A stretch of 64,000 bases of DNA, from positions 247,856 to 311,855 of the forward strand of contig NZ_JRMV01000272.1 in assembly GCF_000758755.1 (NCBI RefSeq). Reading direction: 5' to 3'. The notes under the pieces are model-generated. The model was not told the DNA's origin. It did no database searches and saw only the letters and a list, made by a program, of their open reading frames with translations. Below are positions 56,097 to 64,000 of the stretch, one piece after another. The DNA comes from Actinomyces sp. S6-Spd3 (lineage in GTDB: Bacteria; Actinomycetota; Actinomycetes; Actinomycetales; Actinomycetaceae). The position numbers and the translations under genes are program-made. The first letter of the stretch is position 1. Every line of letters starts with the position of its first letter.

Positions 56097-57123
56097 TACC
56101 TGGATCAATGGCTTTGGCTGCTTCAATGGTGAAGCGGTCGAAGTCGGAGACGTAGTGGGCGTCCTGAACCTTACGGAACACCGCGAACTCCCGCAGGGCA
56201 TGGTCATCAGCCATCTTCTTGCTGATGGTCCCTGCATTGTCGAGAATCTCGCGTGCATCCAGTGTGAGAACTTGGTCGAGAAATTCCACCCAGTCTTCCA
56301 TTGTGGTGGCGATCTGGCGGCGTGCTCGAGATTCTGCCAGATTAAGATATGCCTCCACCAGGCGGCCCAGATCCTTGAGTTCATCGGCAGTGAGGTAGTT
56401 CTTACCGACGGTGACATCGCTCCGAAGAATTTTGCCGTCTGGGCTGTTCTTCCACGAGGTGAGACCCATATACGGTTGGGACGCATCCGCACGCTCTTTG
56501 ATGAGTTCGGCGGCGGTGTGACCGTGGACCGCGTAGTGTATTTTGTTCTGCACGGTGGCGAAGAACTGTTTTGCAACCGGCGAGGAGGACTCGTAATCGA
56601 CAGCGGTGGTGAAGATATCGGTCACCTTCTGGTAGAAGCGCCGCTCGGAGAGACGGATCTCCCGGATCTCCTCGAGGAGCTGCTCGAAGTAGTCCACTCC
56701 GAGGATCTCACCCTGTTCCATGCGCGCACGATCGATGACGTAGCCGCGCAGTGTGAAGTCTCTGAGCACCTTGGTCGCCCACTGCCGGAAGTGTGTGGCA
56801 CGGATGGAGTTCACCCGGTAGCCGACCGAGATGATGGCGTCGAGGTTGTAGTGGTCGATGCCGCGCGTGACCTGCCGCGACCCCTCGGTTCGAACCATTC
56901 GGAAATTCCGAACAGTTGCCTCCCTCACAAGCTCTTGGGAGTCGTAGATGTTGGCGAGATGCTCATTGATGGTCGGCGCAGAAACTCCGAACAGCTCAGC
57001 CATGAGCTTCTGGCTGAGCCAGATGGTGCCGTCCTCATAGCGCACCTCGATCGTCCCGTTCGTCTCACTGGTGAAGACGAGGAACTGCGAGGCGGAGACC
57101 TCCACGTGTTTGTTCTCAGACAT
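56080..57123 (-). CDS. RhuM-family protein inside the type I R-M operon
   Basis: A 347-residue RhuM (virulence protein RhuM, PF13310) family member. The N-terminal half has WLSQKLMAELFGVSAPTINEHL, a helix-turn-helix-like segment, and the YRVNSIRATHFRQWATKVL core near 115-135. The C-terminal half is helical. RhuM genes are often found inside type I restriction operons, but the molecular role is unknown; a regulator or an accessory defence factor are options. AGGAGG six bases before the ATG at 57123 fixes the start. It overlaps hsdS by 8 bp and hsdR by up to 17 bp, so the four genes are one transcript. Confidence 0.88.
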   Translation of the reverse strand: MSENKHVEVSASQFLVFTSETNGTIEVRYEDGTIWLSQKLMAELFGVSAPTINEHLANIYDSQELVREATVRNFRMVRTEGSRQVTRGIDHYNLDAIISVGYRVNSIRATHFRQWATKVLRDFTLRGYVIDRARMEQGEILGVDYFEQLLEEIREIRLSERRFYQKVTDIFTTAVDYESSSPVAKQFFATVQNKIHYAVHGHTAAELIKERADASQPYMGLTSWKNSPDGKILRSDVTVGKNYLTADELKDLGRLVEAYLNLAESRARRQIATTMEDWVEFLDQVLTLDAREILDNAGTISKKMADDHALREFAVFRKVQDAHYVSDFDRFTIEAAKAIDPGNDDAH

Positions 57124-58309
57124 CCGCGACCTCCTCATCTAGGGCTTCACTGACCAGGCACCCAGCCTCATCCACTCGCATGCGGCCGCTCATGAGCTCG
57201 GGCAGGAGTGCATCGCGTAGTTCAGTCAGTTTAAGTGACTGAACTTGGCAATAGTGTGCCTGCGCCTCGAGAGCAACCAACCTCGCAGAGAGCGGCCTTT
57301 GTTCCTCCAGTGAAAGCAATGGAACATTGAGTTGAGCTAGTCGTGACGGTGATAGTTCCGTCTGCCCTGTTGACCCGGTTGCCATATGCTCTATCTCATC
57401 TTGGAGAGGGAATACTAGGTACGGCATTAGCACTGGATAGATTCGCCGAGGGTCCGCTTTCACTACAGTCACATGGCTATCGACATAAATGGGGTCATCT
57501 GAGTCCCAACGAGCTAGACGGCCAAGCGTTCCTTGGCCAGTTGAGTTAACGAGAAGATCGTCCAATCGCGCGATGGCTTGTGATTTTTCACGTGCGCGGG
57601 GAGTCATTAGACGAGCTAATTCAGGTGTGACCCATCCATCGCGGATGCACTTTTGGTTCAGCACCAATACTGGCGACGCATCTTCATCTTTGTAATACTG
57701 TGGTGTGACGCCTCTTGAAATGGATGCTGTATAATGCTCAAGCTGAGTGCTTGGAGCTGAACGCACCGTATCGGCTACAAGATTTCCGCCTAAGTCTCGA
57801 CACAGGTTTCGGACCCGTAGGTTGGATTCGATTTTGTCGTCCAGGGCACCAAGGAGTCCAGATATTTCGGTACGGACTGCTGCGGAAGGTAAGGCAACGG
57901 GGAGTTCGGACAGCTGGAGGCGCGACACATTAGGAAACGTCGAGCCTGTGGCAGCTGCAAGGAGTTCAGGCAATACAAGGTCGATTGCAGCACGCACGAA
58001 GTGTCGTTCTTGTGGATTGATCGCACTTATGGATGCAATTCCACGACCTATTGCGTACTGCTGGTCAGCCCAGTTCATCCGACCGGTCGTGCTTCCACGG
58101 ACGCAGAATAAGATGTCGCCCGGCTCCGCTGTCTTGGAGAAGCTGGTCGACCACTGTACTGGTGTTGGGTGGGAGCTTCCGAATTCTGTCGGCCCGTTTA
58201 GAAGCGGGAGGCCTTCCTGTGTCGAACTTACGAACTCTTTCTTTGGGGACTGGCCCATGGTCACACGAGCGATATCAGAAAGAACACCCTCCTGGAATAC
58301 AACGCTCAC
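57116..58309 (-). CDS. hsdS: Type I restriction enzyme specificity subunit
   Basis: A 397-residue specificity subunit with two target-recognition domains (about 1-145 and 190-350). Conserved helical spacers follow each: RTEISGLLGALDDKIESNLR near 145-165, and LSARLVALEAQAHYCQVQSLKLTELRDALLPELMSGRM near the end. The two halves determine a bipartite DNA target that cannot be read from the sequence. The second domain is less GC-rich than its neighbours, as usual for exchangeable recognition domains. The GTG start overlaps the hsdM stop by 4 bp. Confidence 0.93.
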   Translation of the reverse strand: MSVVFQEGVLSDIARVTMGQSPKKEFVSSTQEGLPLLNGPTEFGSSHPTPVQWSTSFSKTAEPGDILFCVRGSTTGRMNWADQQYAIGRGIASISAINPQERHFVRAAIDLVLPELLAAATGSTFPNVSRLQLSELPVALPSAAVRTEISGLLGALDDKIESNLRVRNLCRDLGGNLVADTVRSAPSTQLEHYTASISRGVTPQYYKDEDASPVLVLNQKCIRDGWVTPELARLMTPRAREKSQAIARLDDLLVNSTGQGTLGRLARWDSDDPIYVDSHVTVVKADPRRIYPVLMPYLVFPLQDEIEHMATGSTGQTELSPSRLAQLNVPLLSLEEQRPLSARLVALEAQAHYCQVQSLKLTELRDALLPELMSGRMRVDEAGCLVSEALDEEVADV

Positions 58310-59874
58310 TGGAGGGCCTCCAAGCGCGTACGAATCTCCGCTTCCAGCTCTCGCCCACGTTCGAACTCGGCGTATAGCTCAGACTTGAGTCGTGCGATCT
58401 TTTCATCGATGGGTTCGTCGTCAGCTTCTGCTTTGACAACGCCGACATAGCGTCCAGGTGTGAGCACGTATCCATTAGCGACAATTTCTCCGCGCGAGGC
58501 GGCTCTGCTGAATCCGGCCACGTCCTCGTACTCGCCGTGTTGTTCGCGGGAGCGCCACGTGTTGTAAGTGCTGGCGATCCGTTCAATGTTCGCTTCGGTG
58601 AGCTGACGCTGTGCACGGGTGATCATCTCACCCATGTTGCGGGCGTCGATGAAGAGCACCTCACCGTGGCGGTCGCGGTGGCCGTTACCGTGCCGGTTCT
58701 TCGAGAGGAACCACAGGCACGCTGGGATCCCCGTGTTGAAGAAGAGCTTGTCGGGTAGCGCCACGATGCAGTCCACGAGGTCCGCTTCAACGAGGGCTTG
58801 GCGGATGGTGCCGTCTGTCTTCGCTTTGGAGGACAGTGCACCGTTAGCCATGACAAAGCCTGCCGAGCCTGAGGGGGCGAGATGGTAGAGGAAGTGCTGG
58901 ATCCACGCGTAGTTCGCGTTGGAGTCGTTCGGGGTGCCGTAGGCCCAGCGTGGATCATCCTCCAGGACGGCTGACCAGTAGCCTTTGAGGTTGAAGGGCG
59001 GGTTGGCGATGATGAAGTCCGCGCGCAGGTCCGGGTGTTGGTCTTCAGTGAAGGTTTCAGCGTCCCGTGGGCCAAGGTCTGCTTCGATGCCTCGTAGTGC
59101 CAGATTCATCTTGGCTAGGCGCCAGGTGGAGGCAGCTTTTTCCTGGCCGTAGATGGAGAGAGCATCCCGGCTGCCACCGTGGGCTTCGACGAAGCGGGCC
59201 GACTGCACGAACATGCCGCCGCTGCCGCAGCAAGGGTCGTACACGCGGCCGGAGAAAGGTTGGAGCATTTCGACGAGAAGATTCACCACGCTGCGCGGCG
59301 TGTAGAACTCGCCGCCATCCTTACCCTTCTCTGCCCCGGCAAACATGCCAAGGAAGTATTCGTAGACGCGGCCGAGAATGTCGTCAGCCCCATGATCGCT
59401 GTCCGCACCGAAACCGATGGAGCCGATGAGGTCAATGAGTTCACCGAGCATCTCGTCCTTGAGGTCCTCGCGGCCGTAGTTGCGCGGCAAGACGCCCATC
59501 AGTGTGGGGTTATCGCGTTCGATGAGTCGCATCGCCTCGTCAATGGCCTGGCCAATTCCCGGCAACTTAGCCTTGGCTTGTAACTGCTCCCAGCGGGCGC
59601 CATCAGGAATCCAGAAGACGTTCTTACCTGAATATTCATCTCGGTCTTCCAGGAATGATGGGATCTGGTCCTCGTCGATACCCTCGTTCATCAGTTCCTG
59701 GGTGAGCTCTTGGCGTCGCTCGGAGAACTTGTCGGAGACGTATTTGAGGAACACGAGTCCGAGTACCACATGCTTGTACTCGGATGCCTCCTGGTTGCCT
59801 TTGGCGCGCATCGACTCGGCGGTCTCCCAGAGAGTTCGCTCTAGAGTCATTTCATCGCCTTTATCTGTTGCCAT
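58306..59874 (-). CDS. hsdM: Type I restriction enzyme methylase subunit (N6-adenine)
   Basis: A 522-residue adenine methyltransferase. The N-terminal HsdM helical domain (SEYKHVVLGLVFLKYVSDKF) precedes the Rossmann domain with SAM motif I YDPCCGSGGMF near residue 215 and catalytic NPPF near 288. It methylates host DNA at the HsdS-defined site and is also required for restriction. The ATG at 59874 is the longest start; an ATG at 59850 with AAAGG seven bases upstream may be the true one. It heads the hsdM-hsdS-rhuM-hsdR operon. A decayed Xre-like regulator gene lies just upstream. Confidence 0.94.
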   Translation of the reverse strand: MATDKGDEMTLERTLWETAESMRAKGNQEASEYKHVVLGLVFLKYVSDKFSERRQELTQELMNEGIDEDQIPSFLEDRDEYSGKNVFWIPDGARWEQLQAKAKLPGIGQAIDEAMRLIERDNPTLMGVLPRNYGREDLKDEMLGELIDLIGSIGFGADSDHGADDILGRVYEYFLGMFAGAEKGKDGGEFYTPRSVVNLLVEMLQPFSGRVYDPCCGSGGMFVQSARFVEAHGGSRDALSIYGQEKAASTWRLAKMNLALRGIEADLGPRDAETFTEDQHPDLRADFIIANPPFNLKGYWSAVLEDDPRWAYGTPNDSNANYAWIQHFLYHLAPSGSAGFVMANGALSSKAKTDGTIRQALVEADLVDCIVALPDKLFFNTGIPACLWFLSKNRHGNGHRDRHGEVLFIDARNMGEMITRAQRQLTEANIERIASTYNTWRSREQHGEYEDVAGFSRAASRGEIVANGYVLTPGRYVGVVKAEADDEPIDEKIARLKSELYAEFERGRELEAEIRTRLEALQ

Positions 59875-59920
59875 AATCTGTCATCCAAACCTTTTTGTTA
59901 CGACGATTGTGTAGATGGAA

Positions 59921-60058
59921 CTAGCTCGATGATCGGCCGAGGTTGACGATCGTCGGCGCGGAGATTTTTGCATGCTCCTAGAGGTCTTATCTGCGCTTCC
60001 CTTCGTCGATCAGCGTATCCCACAAGGGCTTGTAGCTGATCTTGAGTGTGCGCTCTGG
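59921..60058 (-). pseudogene. Decayed Xre-type (HTH_26-like) regulator upstream of hsdM
   Basis: Read on the minus strand, one frame gives PERTLKISYKPLWDTLID, then EGKRR, a stop (59989-59987), DL, a second stop (59980-59978), then EHAKISAPTIVNLGR and a third stop. If the first two stops are ignored, this matches the start and helix-turn-helix of small Xre/Cro-like regulators (pattern ISYKPLW..LID.G....DL...A.IS..TI..L). The rest of the domain is missing. It probably once controlled the restriction operon; it is now non-coding. Confidence 0.65.
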
Positions 60059-60114
60059 TGCCGACAACCGGCAAGCATCGGAGTTTTTCAACGGTGAATC
60101 AATTAGGAGGAAAG

Positions 60115-60145
60115 GCGATGACTGAGACATTTGCACTCAGCTAGG
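60115..60145 (+). repeat. Right copy of 31-bp imperfect direct repeat bounding the type I R-M island
   Basis: It starts GCGATGACTGAGACATTTGC and ends CTAGG; 27 of 31 positions match 52864-52894. It contains an eight-codon frame (ATG at 60118 to TAG at 60142-60144) behind AGGAGGAAAGG, a strong ribosome binding site. Confidence 0.6.
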
Positions 60146-60203
60146 TGTCACCTCTCTGAGCGGCGGCAGCGGCCTGACCGCACGCCGTCGTCGCTGCTTG
60201 TTC

Positions 60204-60434
60204 CTACTCCGCGTCTTCGTGCCAGATCTGACGGAGCTGAACACCCATGGGGTAGGACTCCATCGTTCCGTCGGCGAAGTTCACTTCGACGCGCTCTTCA
60301 TCGTCCTCGTCGTCGGGATCGCCCGCCCAGTCGACCCATTCGATCATCGGGGACAACTCGCCGTTATCCCTGACAATTCGATAGCCCTCGCCAAGCAGCT
60401 CAGACATGACGTTTTCGATCTTGCTCTCATCCAT
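60204..60434 (-). CDS. Small acidic protein of unknown function (76 aa)
   Basis: A 76-residue strongly acidic protein (a DPDDEDDEE run in the middle) with no recognisable motif. It ends EVNFADGTMESYPMGVQLRQIW, a strand-rich segment. The frame opens further upstream, but the ATG at 60434 has GGAGG five bases before it and is clearly preferred. It lies between the restriction island and a divergent hydrolase gene. No toxin partner is visible, so no antitoxin or immunity role is claimed. Confidence 0.7.
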   Translation of the reverse strand: MDESKIENVMSELLGEGYRIVRDNGELSPMIEWVDWAGDPDDEDDEERVEVNFADGTMESYPMGVQLRQIWHEDAE

Positions 60435-60547
60435 GGCATCCTCCGTGATGATCAGAATGATTGAGTGTGTGGAGCGTACCCATAGATTAGCAGCAAACTT
60501 CCTGTATGCTTCCTGCATACGGAGCGGATGCTCATGGAGGAGAAGCA

Positions 60548-61360
60548 ATGACCCCGGCGCGCCTTGCCGCGAATATTTCAGGTACGCCCTCAAAAGGACG
60601 TATCTACGCGCTTCACGGCGTGACCGACAATGCCGCATCCCTCAGTGATATCTCCGCTCGATGGTCCAGCGACTATGAAGTCGTCTTGATCGACGCCCTC
60701 GGACATGGCTGTTCCCCGCGCTTTACTCCCACGCAGCTCGAGGACCCCTTCGAAGCGCTCGTTAGCAGCGCGGCCTCGTTAATCTGCACAATCGAAGAAT
60801 CCGCACCCGCACCCTTCGTCGCCCTCCTCGGCCACTCGATGGGCGGAGCGACCGCGGCTGACGTCGTTTCGCGAGGCCTCGCCCCCGTCGACGCCCTGGT
60901 GCTGGAAGACCCCGCACTCCTCACCTCCTCCCAACGCGAGCACTTCCGCGCAAGCGCCGAAGACCGCATCGCCCGCTGCGATGAAGTCACGCAGTGGATG
61001 GGACGCGAAATTGACATCCTCCTCAAGGACTACCCTCAGTGGAGTCCTTCCGAGGCCGGCGGCTGGGCTCAAGGAAAAGCCCAAGTCGACCGCAACTTCC
61101 TTGCCCGTGGAGTCGTGAGCGGAAGCCGAAGTTGCGAAGAAATCCTCGCTCCAATTTCAGTACCAACCCTGCTCATTACCGGCGATGGCGACGACGTGCT
61201 GATCGGGCCCGGCGGGATTGAAGAGATCAACGCAATGGGGAACGCCGCTGTTGAAACTCTCCTCATTCCCAGCGCACGTCACTGCGTGCGCCACTCGACC
61301 CCCACCCCCTTCTACGCGGCCGTTGACGCATTCTTTGCCCGAGTCGCGCCGAGCAAGTGA
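60548..61360 (+). CDS. Alpha/beta hydrolase (serine type)
   Basis: A 270-residue alpha/beta hydrolase with an intact site: oxyanion LHGVTDN near 22-28, the nucleophile Ser97 in GHSMGG, an Asp in TGDGDDVLIGP near 220, and a late His in ARHCVRH. The esterase or lyase substrate is unknown. The ATG at 60548 follows GGAGGAG. A second hydrolase gene begins 6 bp after the stop, so the pair is an operon. Confidence 0.85.
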   Translation: MTPARLAANISGTPSKGRIYALHGVTDNAASLSDISARWSSDYEVVLIDALGHGCSPRFTPTQLEDPFEALVSSAASLICTIEESAPAPFVALLGHSMGGATAADVVSRGLAPVDALVLEDPALLTSSQREHFRASAEDRIARCDEVTQWMGREIDILLKDYPQWSPSEAGGWAQGKAQVDRNFLARGVVSGSRSCEEILAPISVPTLLITGDGDDVLIGPGGIEEINAMGNAAVETLLIPSARHCVRHSTPTPFYAAVDAFFARVAPSK

Positions 61361-61366
61361 GGAACG

Positions 61367-62335
61367 ATGAGTACCTATCCCATCTACCTGCGTCCCGAAC
61401 TCGCACCCATCATCGCTGAAACCCCCGAGCAAACAACGTGGGACCTGCCCGCTATGCGCGCTGGGGGAGATGCCCTTTTGGCAAATCCGCACGAAGCCGA
61501 CAGTAGAGTCGAAGTGAGCGCGCGCGGGCGCACCTTCATTCCGGCGGATTTGGCTGAGGACGCGCCCCTGATCATTTCGATCCACGGAGGCGGGTACGTG
61601 GCAGGCCGCGCCGCTTTCGATGACGCGAAGAATGACGAACTAGCGACGCGCTTCGGTGCGATCGTTGTCTCTCCGGAGTACCGCCTCGCACCCGAATTTC
61701 CCTTCCCGATCCCCGTCGACGACTGTATTTCCGCCCTTGCCGAGGCCCTTGAGCGCTTCGGGCACGAACGTCCAACTTTCATCCTGGGGGATTCAGCGGG
61801 AGCAGGGCTGGCCTATTCCATGGTGAGTCGCCTGTGTGGACTCGGCCTGCAAATGGCGCAAGATGAGGCAATCGCGGCTCGATACAAACGAATTGCATCC
61901 GTAATCAGGGGCATTATCTTGCTTGAGCCCTGTGTTGATCCGACCCTGTCGACCCCCTCAAGCAGGTTCTTCGCTGAGGGGCCCGTGTGGACGCGTCGCG
62001 CGGCGGCCGGAGCGTGGCGTCACTACTTCGGTGTTCCCTTGGATGCAGAAGTGACAATTCCCTTGCGCCTTATCGAGGCGGCATTCCCGAAACCGTGCGC
62101 AGAGTTCAGGGAAGAAGGCTTCCCGCCCGCGCTCATCGTTGTCAACCCCGTCGATCCTCTTCGGGATGAGGGAATCGCTCTGGCGACAGGCCTCGTTGAT
62201 GCCGGTTGCATCGCAGAAATGCATATGTTCGCTGGGACCTTCCACGGTTCTTTGTCAATGCCGGGATCGGTGACTTGGCATGAAATTCAGCTGCTGATTG
62301 ATCGTTTCGTGAAAGAAAACTCGGTAGCCCGTTAG
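61367..62335 (+). CDS. Alpha/beta hydrolase, hormone-sensitive-lipase family
   Basis: A 322-residue esterase of the HSL family (PF07859). HGGG at residues 73-76 forms the oxyanion hole, and GDSAG at 141-145 carries nucleophile Ser143. VSPEYRLAPEFPFP is the family signature after the second strand, and the Asp/His partners are in VNPVDPLRDEG and FHGSL near 260 and 289. Members hydrolyse short acyl esters. It follows the other hydrolase by 6 bp; together they may process one ester-type nutrient, which is inference. Confidence 0.9.
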   Translation: MSTYPIYLRPELAPIIAETPEQTTWDLPAMRAGGDALLANPHEADSRVEVSARGRTFIPADLAEDAPLIISIHGGGYVAGRAAFDDAKNDELATRFGAIVVSPEYRLAPEFPFPIPVDDCISALAEALERFGHERPTFILGDSAGAGLAYSMVSRLCGLGLQMAQDEAIAARYKRIASVIRGIILLEPCVDPTLSTPSSRFFAEGPVWTRRAAAGAWRHYFGVPLDAEVTIPLRLIEAAFPKPCAEFREEGFPPALIVVNPVDPLRDEGIALATGLVDAGCIAEMHMFAGTFHGSLSMPGSVTWHEIQLLIDRFVKENSVAR

Positions 62336-62575
62336 CGCATTCATATACGTGTTGACCTGCGTTTATACATTTCATTGCTCTTGATGGGTGCATCCAGCAT
62401 CTTTTGTGCTCTTCGTAACCAAAGTGCAATCCATGGACTCTGGAATTGGCTTTCTACGTAGTAATACAGTTCACATAAGGACTTCCGTGTCAAAGGGGCA
62501 TGAGGGGGAGCGGGAACGGCAGTGTGGCCACCCGCCCACCTTCAGGAAGTCGCAGAACTATCAAAGGAGAGTTCA

Positions 62576-63943
62576 ATGGCACGACGTGCACTCGCGGCTG
62601 TTGCCGTAGTCGGTATCGCAGCTGTGGGCCTGACCGCCTGCTCTGGATCCAAGGACAAGACGACATCTGGAAGCTCAGAAGGAAAGTCTCTGGTTGTCAC
62701 CTATTACAAGACCTCGTCCTTCCCGCAGATTGAAGACTTCATGAAGCGCGCAAAGGAAGAGTTCGAGTCCACTCACAAGGACGTCACCATCGATCTTCAG
62801 CCCGTTGAAGCGGAGGCAGATCAGTACATGACCAAGCTTGCGCTGATGAATAAGTCGAAGTCCAAGGCTCCCGACATCATCTACGAAGACACCTTCCAGG
62901 TCATGAGCGATGCCGCAGCCGGATACCTGGCCCCGATCGACGACTACGTCAAGAACTGGGACGAGTGGAGCCAGTACCCCGAAAGCTCGATTCAGGGCGC
63001 AAAGGGCCTCGACGGCAAGATCTACGGCGTTCCCTTCGGCACCGATACTCGCGGTATCTACTACAACAAGAAGATCTTTGAGCAGGCAGGACTGCCCACT
63101 GACTGGCAGCCTAAGAGCTGGGATGACCTGCTTTCTGCTGCGCGCACCATCAAGGAAAAGGTGCCCGACGTCATCCCCATGAACATCTACGCGGGCCGTG
63201 CAGGTGGCGAACAGACCAGCATGCAGGGCTTTGAAATGCTGCTCTACGGCACCCAGGACACCCTCTACAACACCGACACCAACAAGTGGGTCACGGGATC
63301 CCAAGGTTTCAAGGACGCACTGACCTTCTACCAGACCGCATACTCAGAGGGCCTCACTCCCTCCAACGACATCGCACTGGATAAGGCTGTTGGAACCCGT
63401 GTGTCCACCGAACTCCTTCCCAAGGGCAAGCTCGCCATCGATATCGACGGCTCCTGGCTGCCCTACATCTGGATGCAGGACTCGACAAAGTGGGCAGAAT
63501 GGCAAGAAACCATCGGCCTCGCAAAGATGCCGACCCAGAAGGGACAGGCACCCGGATTCACCACTCTCTCCGGTGGCTGGGTTCTCTCTGTCGGATCTCA
63601 AACCAAGGATCCCGCACTGGCAGCCGACTTCGTCAAGACTGCGCTGAACAAGAAGGGCTCCCTGCAGTACTCCATCGCAACCTCTGCGATCGCAGTCCGC
63701 AAGGACATCGTTTCTGACCCTGAGTACCTCGCAGCCAACCCCTCTTTCAAGTTCTTCGCAGGAATTGTTGAATACACGCACTTCCGTCCCGCAACTCCTG
63801 ACTACCCGCAGATCTCCACAAATATCCAGACGGCCACCGAATCCGTGGTGACGAAGGAACAGACCCCCGAGCAGGCCGCAAAGGCCTACGACGAGGGCCT
63901 GGTGAAGATCGTCGGCGAAAAGAACGTCGAAGCGGCGAAGTAA
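62576..63943 (+). CDS. Sugar ABC transporter substrate-binding lipoprotein
   Basis: A 455-residue family 1 solute-binding protein (SBP_bac_8 type). The lipoprotein signal ends in the lipobox LTAC, so the mature protein is anchored by a lipidated cysteine at about residue 22. The fold markers GKIYGVPFGTDTRGIYYNKKIFEQAGL (about 140-167) and the alternating alpha/beta lobes fit importers for maltose- or trehalose-like oligosaccharides; the ligand is not readable. AAAGGAG precedes the ATG at 62576; an upstream extension of the frame lacks a signal sequence. The 240 bp before it should hold a promoter and probably a sugar-responsive operator. The next gene starts one base after the stop. Confidence 0.9.
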   Translation: MARRALAAVAVVGIAAVGLTACSGSKDKTTSGSSEGKSLVVTYYKTSSFPQIEDFMKRAKEEFESTHKDVTIDLQPVEAEADQYMTKLALMNKSKSKAPDIIYEDTFQVMSDAAAGYLAPIDDYVKNWDEWSQYPESSIQGAKGLDGKIYGVPFGTDTRGIYYNKKIFEQAGLPTDWQPKSWDDLLSAARTIKEKVPDVIPMNIYAGRAGGEQTSMQGFEMLLYGTQDTLYNTDTNKWVTGSQGFKDALTFYQTAYSEGLTPSNDIALDKAVGTRVSTELLPKGKLAIDIDGSWLPYIWMQDSTKWAEWQETIGLAKMPTQKGQAPGFTTLSGGWVLSVGSQTKDPALAADFVKTALNKKGSLQYSIATSAIAVRKDIVSDPEYLAANPSFKFFAGIVEYTHFRPATPDYPQISTNIQTATESVVTKEQTPEQAAKAYDEGLVKIVGEKNVEAAK

Positions 63944-63944
63944 C

Positions 63945-64000
63945 ATGTCCACCTCGGTTCGTGTGGGGACCGAGAGCACTGCGACCCCTGGCGGGCGACG
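63945..64000 (+). CDS. Start of next gene, probably ABC sugar permease (3' truncated)
   Basis: An ATG at 63945, one base after the stop of the binding-protein gene, opens a frame that runs off the window after 18 codons (MSTSVRVGTESTATPGGR). The sequence is too short to classify. Gene order in sugar ABC operons makes a membrane permease the likely product. Confidence 0.5.
   Translation, partial: MSTSVRVGTESTATPGGR

Noticed and set aside
56097..56576. Extension of hsdR by 160 codons upstream
   Set aside because: The extra segment overlaps the well-supported RhuM gene in another frame, has no resemblance to HsdR N-termini, and the triple ATG at 56090-56096 fits the family start.
55254..57153. 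+ strand frames of 260 and 356 codons opposite hsdR and rhuM
   Set aside because: Antisense shadows of genes with clear motifs; no ribosome binding sites or similarity of their own.

Overview
The window reads as chromosomal DNA of a high-GC actinobacterium, most likely a facultatively anaerobic member of the Actinomycetaceae (Actinomyces/Schaalia-like). This is inferred from a WhiB regulator, the actinobacterial helicase/secretion-neighbourhood Tad cluster, surface proteins with LAXTG sortase motifs, an oxygen-sensitive class III ribonucleotide reductase, and gene order resembling other Actinobacteria. No rRNA and no CRISPR array are visible. Three tRNAs (Pro-CGG, Ser-GGA, Gly-CCC) and the small SRP RNA are present.

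Layout. 1-4.6 kb: end of an unknown gene, a holin-like membrane protein, a YwiC-like membrane protein, a bile-acid:sodium-symporter-type transporter, and a two-gene operon of a class I glutamine amidotransferase with a GCS2-type carboxylate-amine ligase. 4.7-9.6 kb: tRNA-Pro, metallophosphoesterase, bifunctional penicillin-binding protein, WhiB protein, a 53-residue conserved protein and a Crp-family regulator. From memory, this order matches the mycobacterial whiB4-ponA2 neighbourhood. 9.7-14.1 kb: an alpha/beta hydrolase lacking its nucleophile, two unassigned membrane proteins and a HAD-IB phosphatase. 14.2-18.6 kb: a compact, overlapping Tad (Flp) pilus operon (CpaE/Ssd-like, TadA, a TadB-TadC fusion, Flp-like pilin, two TadE-like proteins). 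It converges on a DEAD/DEAH helicase co-transcribed with two YbjN-like genes (18.6-22.2 kb).

22.3-31.7 kb: PAP2 phosphatase; anaerobic ribonucleotide reductase nrdD-nrdG behind two NrdR-box-like palindromes; DUF1304 and LytR_C proteins; an MFS efflux pump with its TetR regulator and a likely operator; a uracil/xanthine permease; a DUF4190-type protein. 31.7-40.3 kb is a surface-protein segment: tRNA-Ser, a small AT-rich stretch, a short LAKTG-anchored protein, the SRP RNA and a 2072-residue LARTG-anchored adhesin with nine tandem SdrD-B-like modules. 40.4-50.9 kb is housekeeping: dnaX, recR, an OmpR-type two-component system, ptsI, lysC-asd and trxA. 51-52.9 kb: TetR regulator, NUDIX hydrolase, tRNA-Gly, MmcQ/YjbR protein.

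52.9-60.1 kb is an accessory island: a type I restriction-modification operon (hsdM-hsdS-rhuM-hsdR) led by a decayed Xre-type regulator and bounded by 31-bp imperfect direct repeats. 60.2-64 kb: a small acidic protein, two alpha/beta hydrolases, and the start of a sugar ABC importer (binding lipoprotein, then a truncated gene probably for a permease).

The points most worth following up are the adhesin with its constant 327-bp repeat unit, the repeat-bounded restriction island with its dead controller gene, the paired amidotransferase/ligase operon, and the predicted NrdR control of an ATP-cone-less NrdD.
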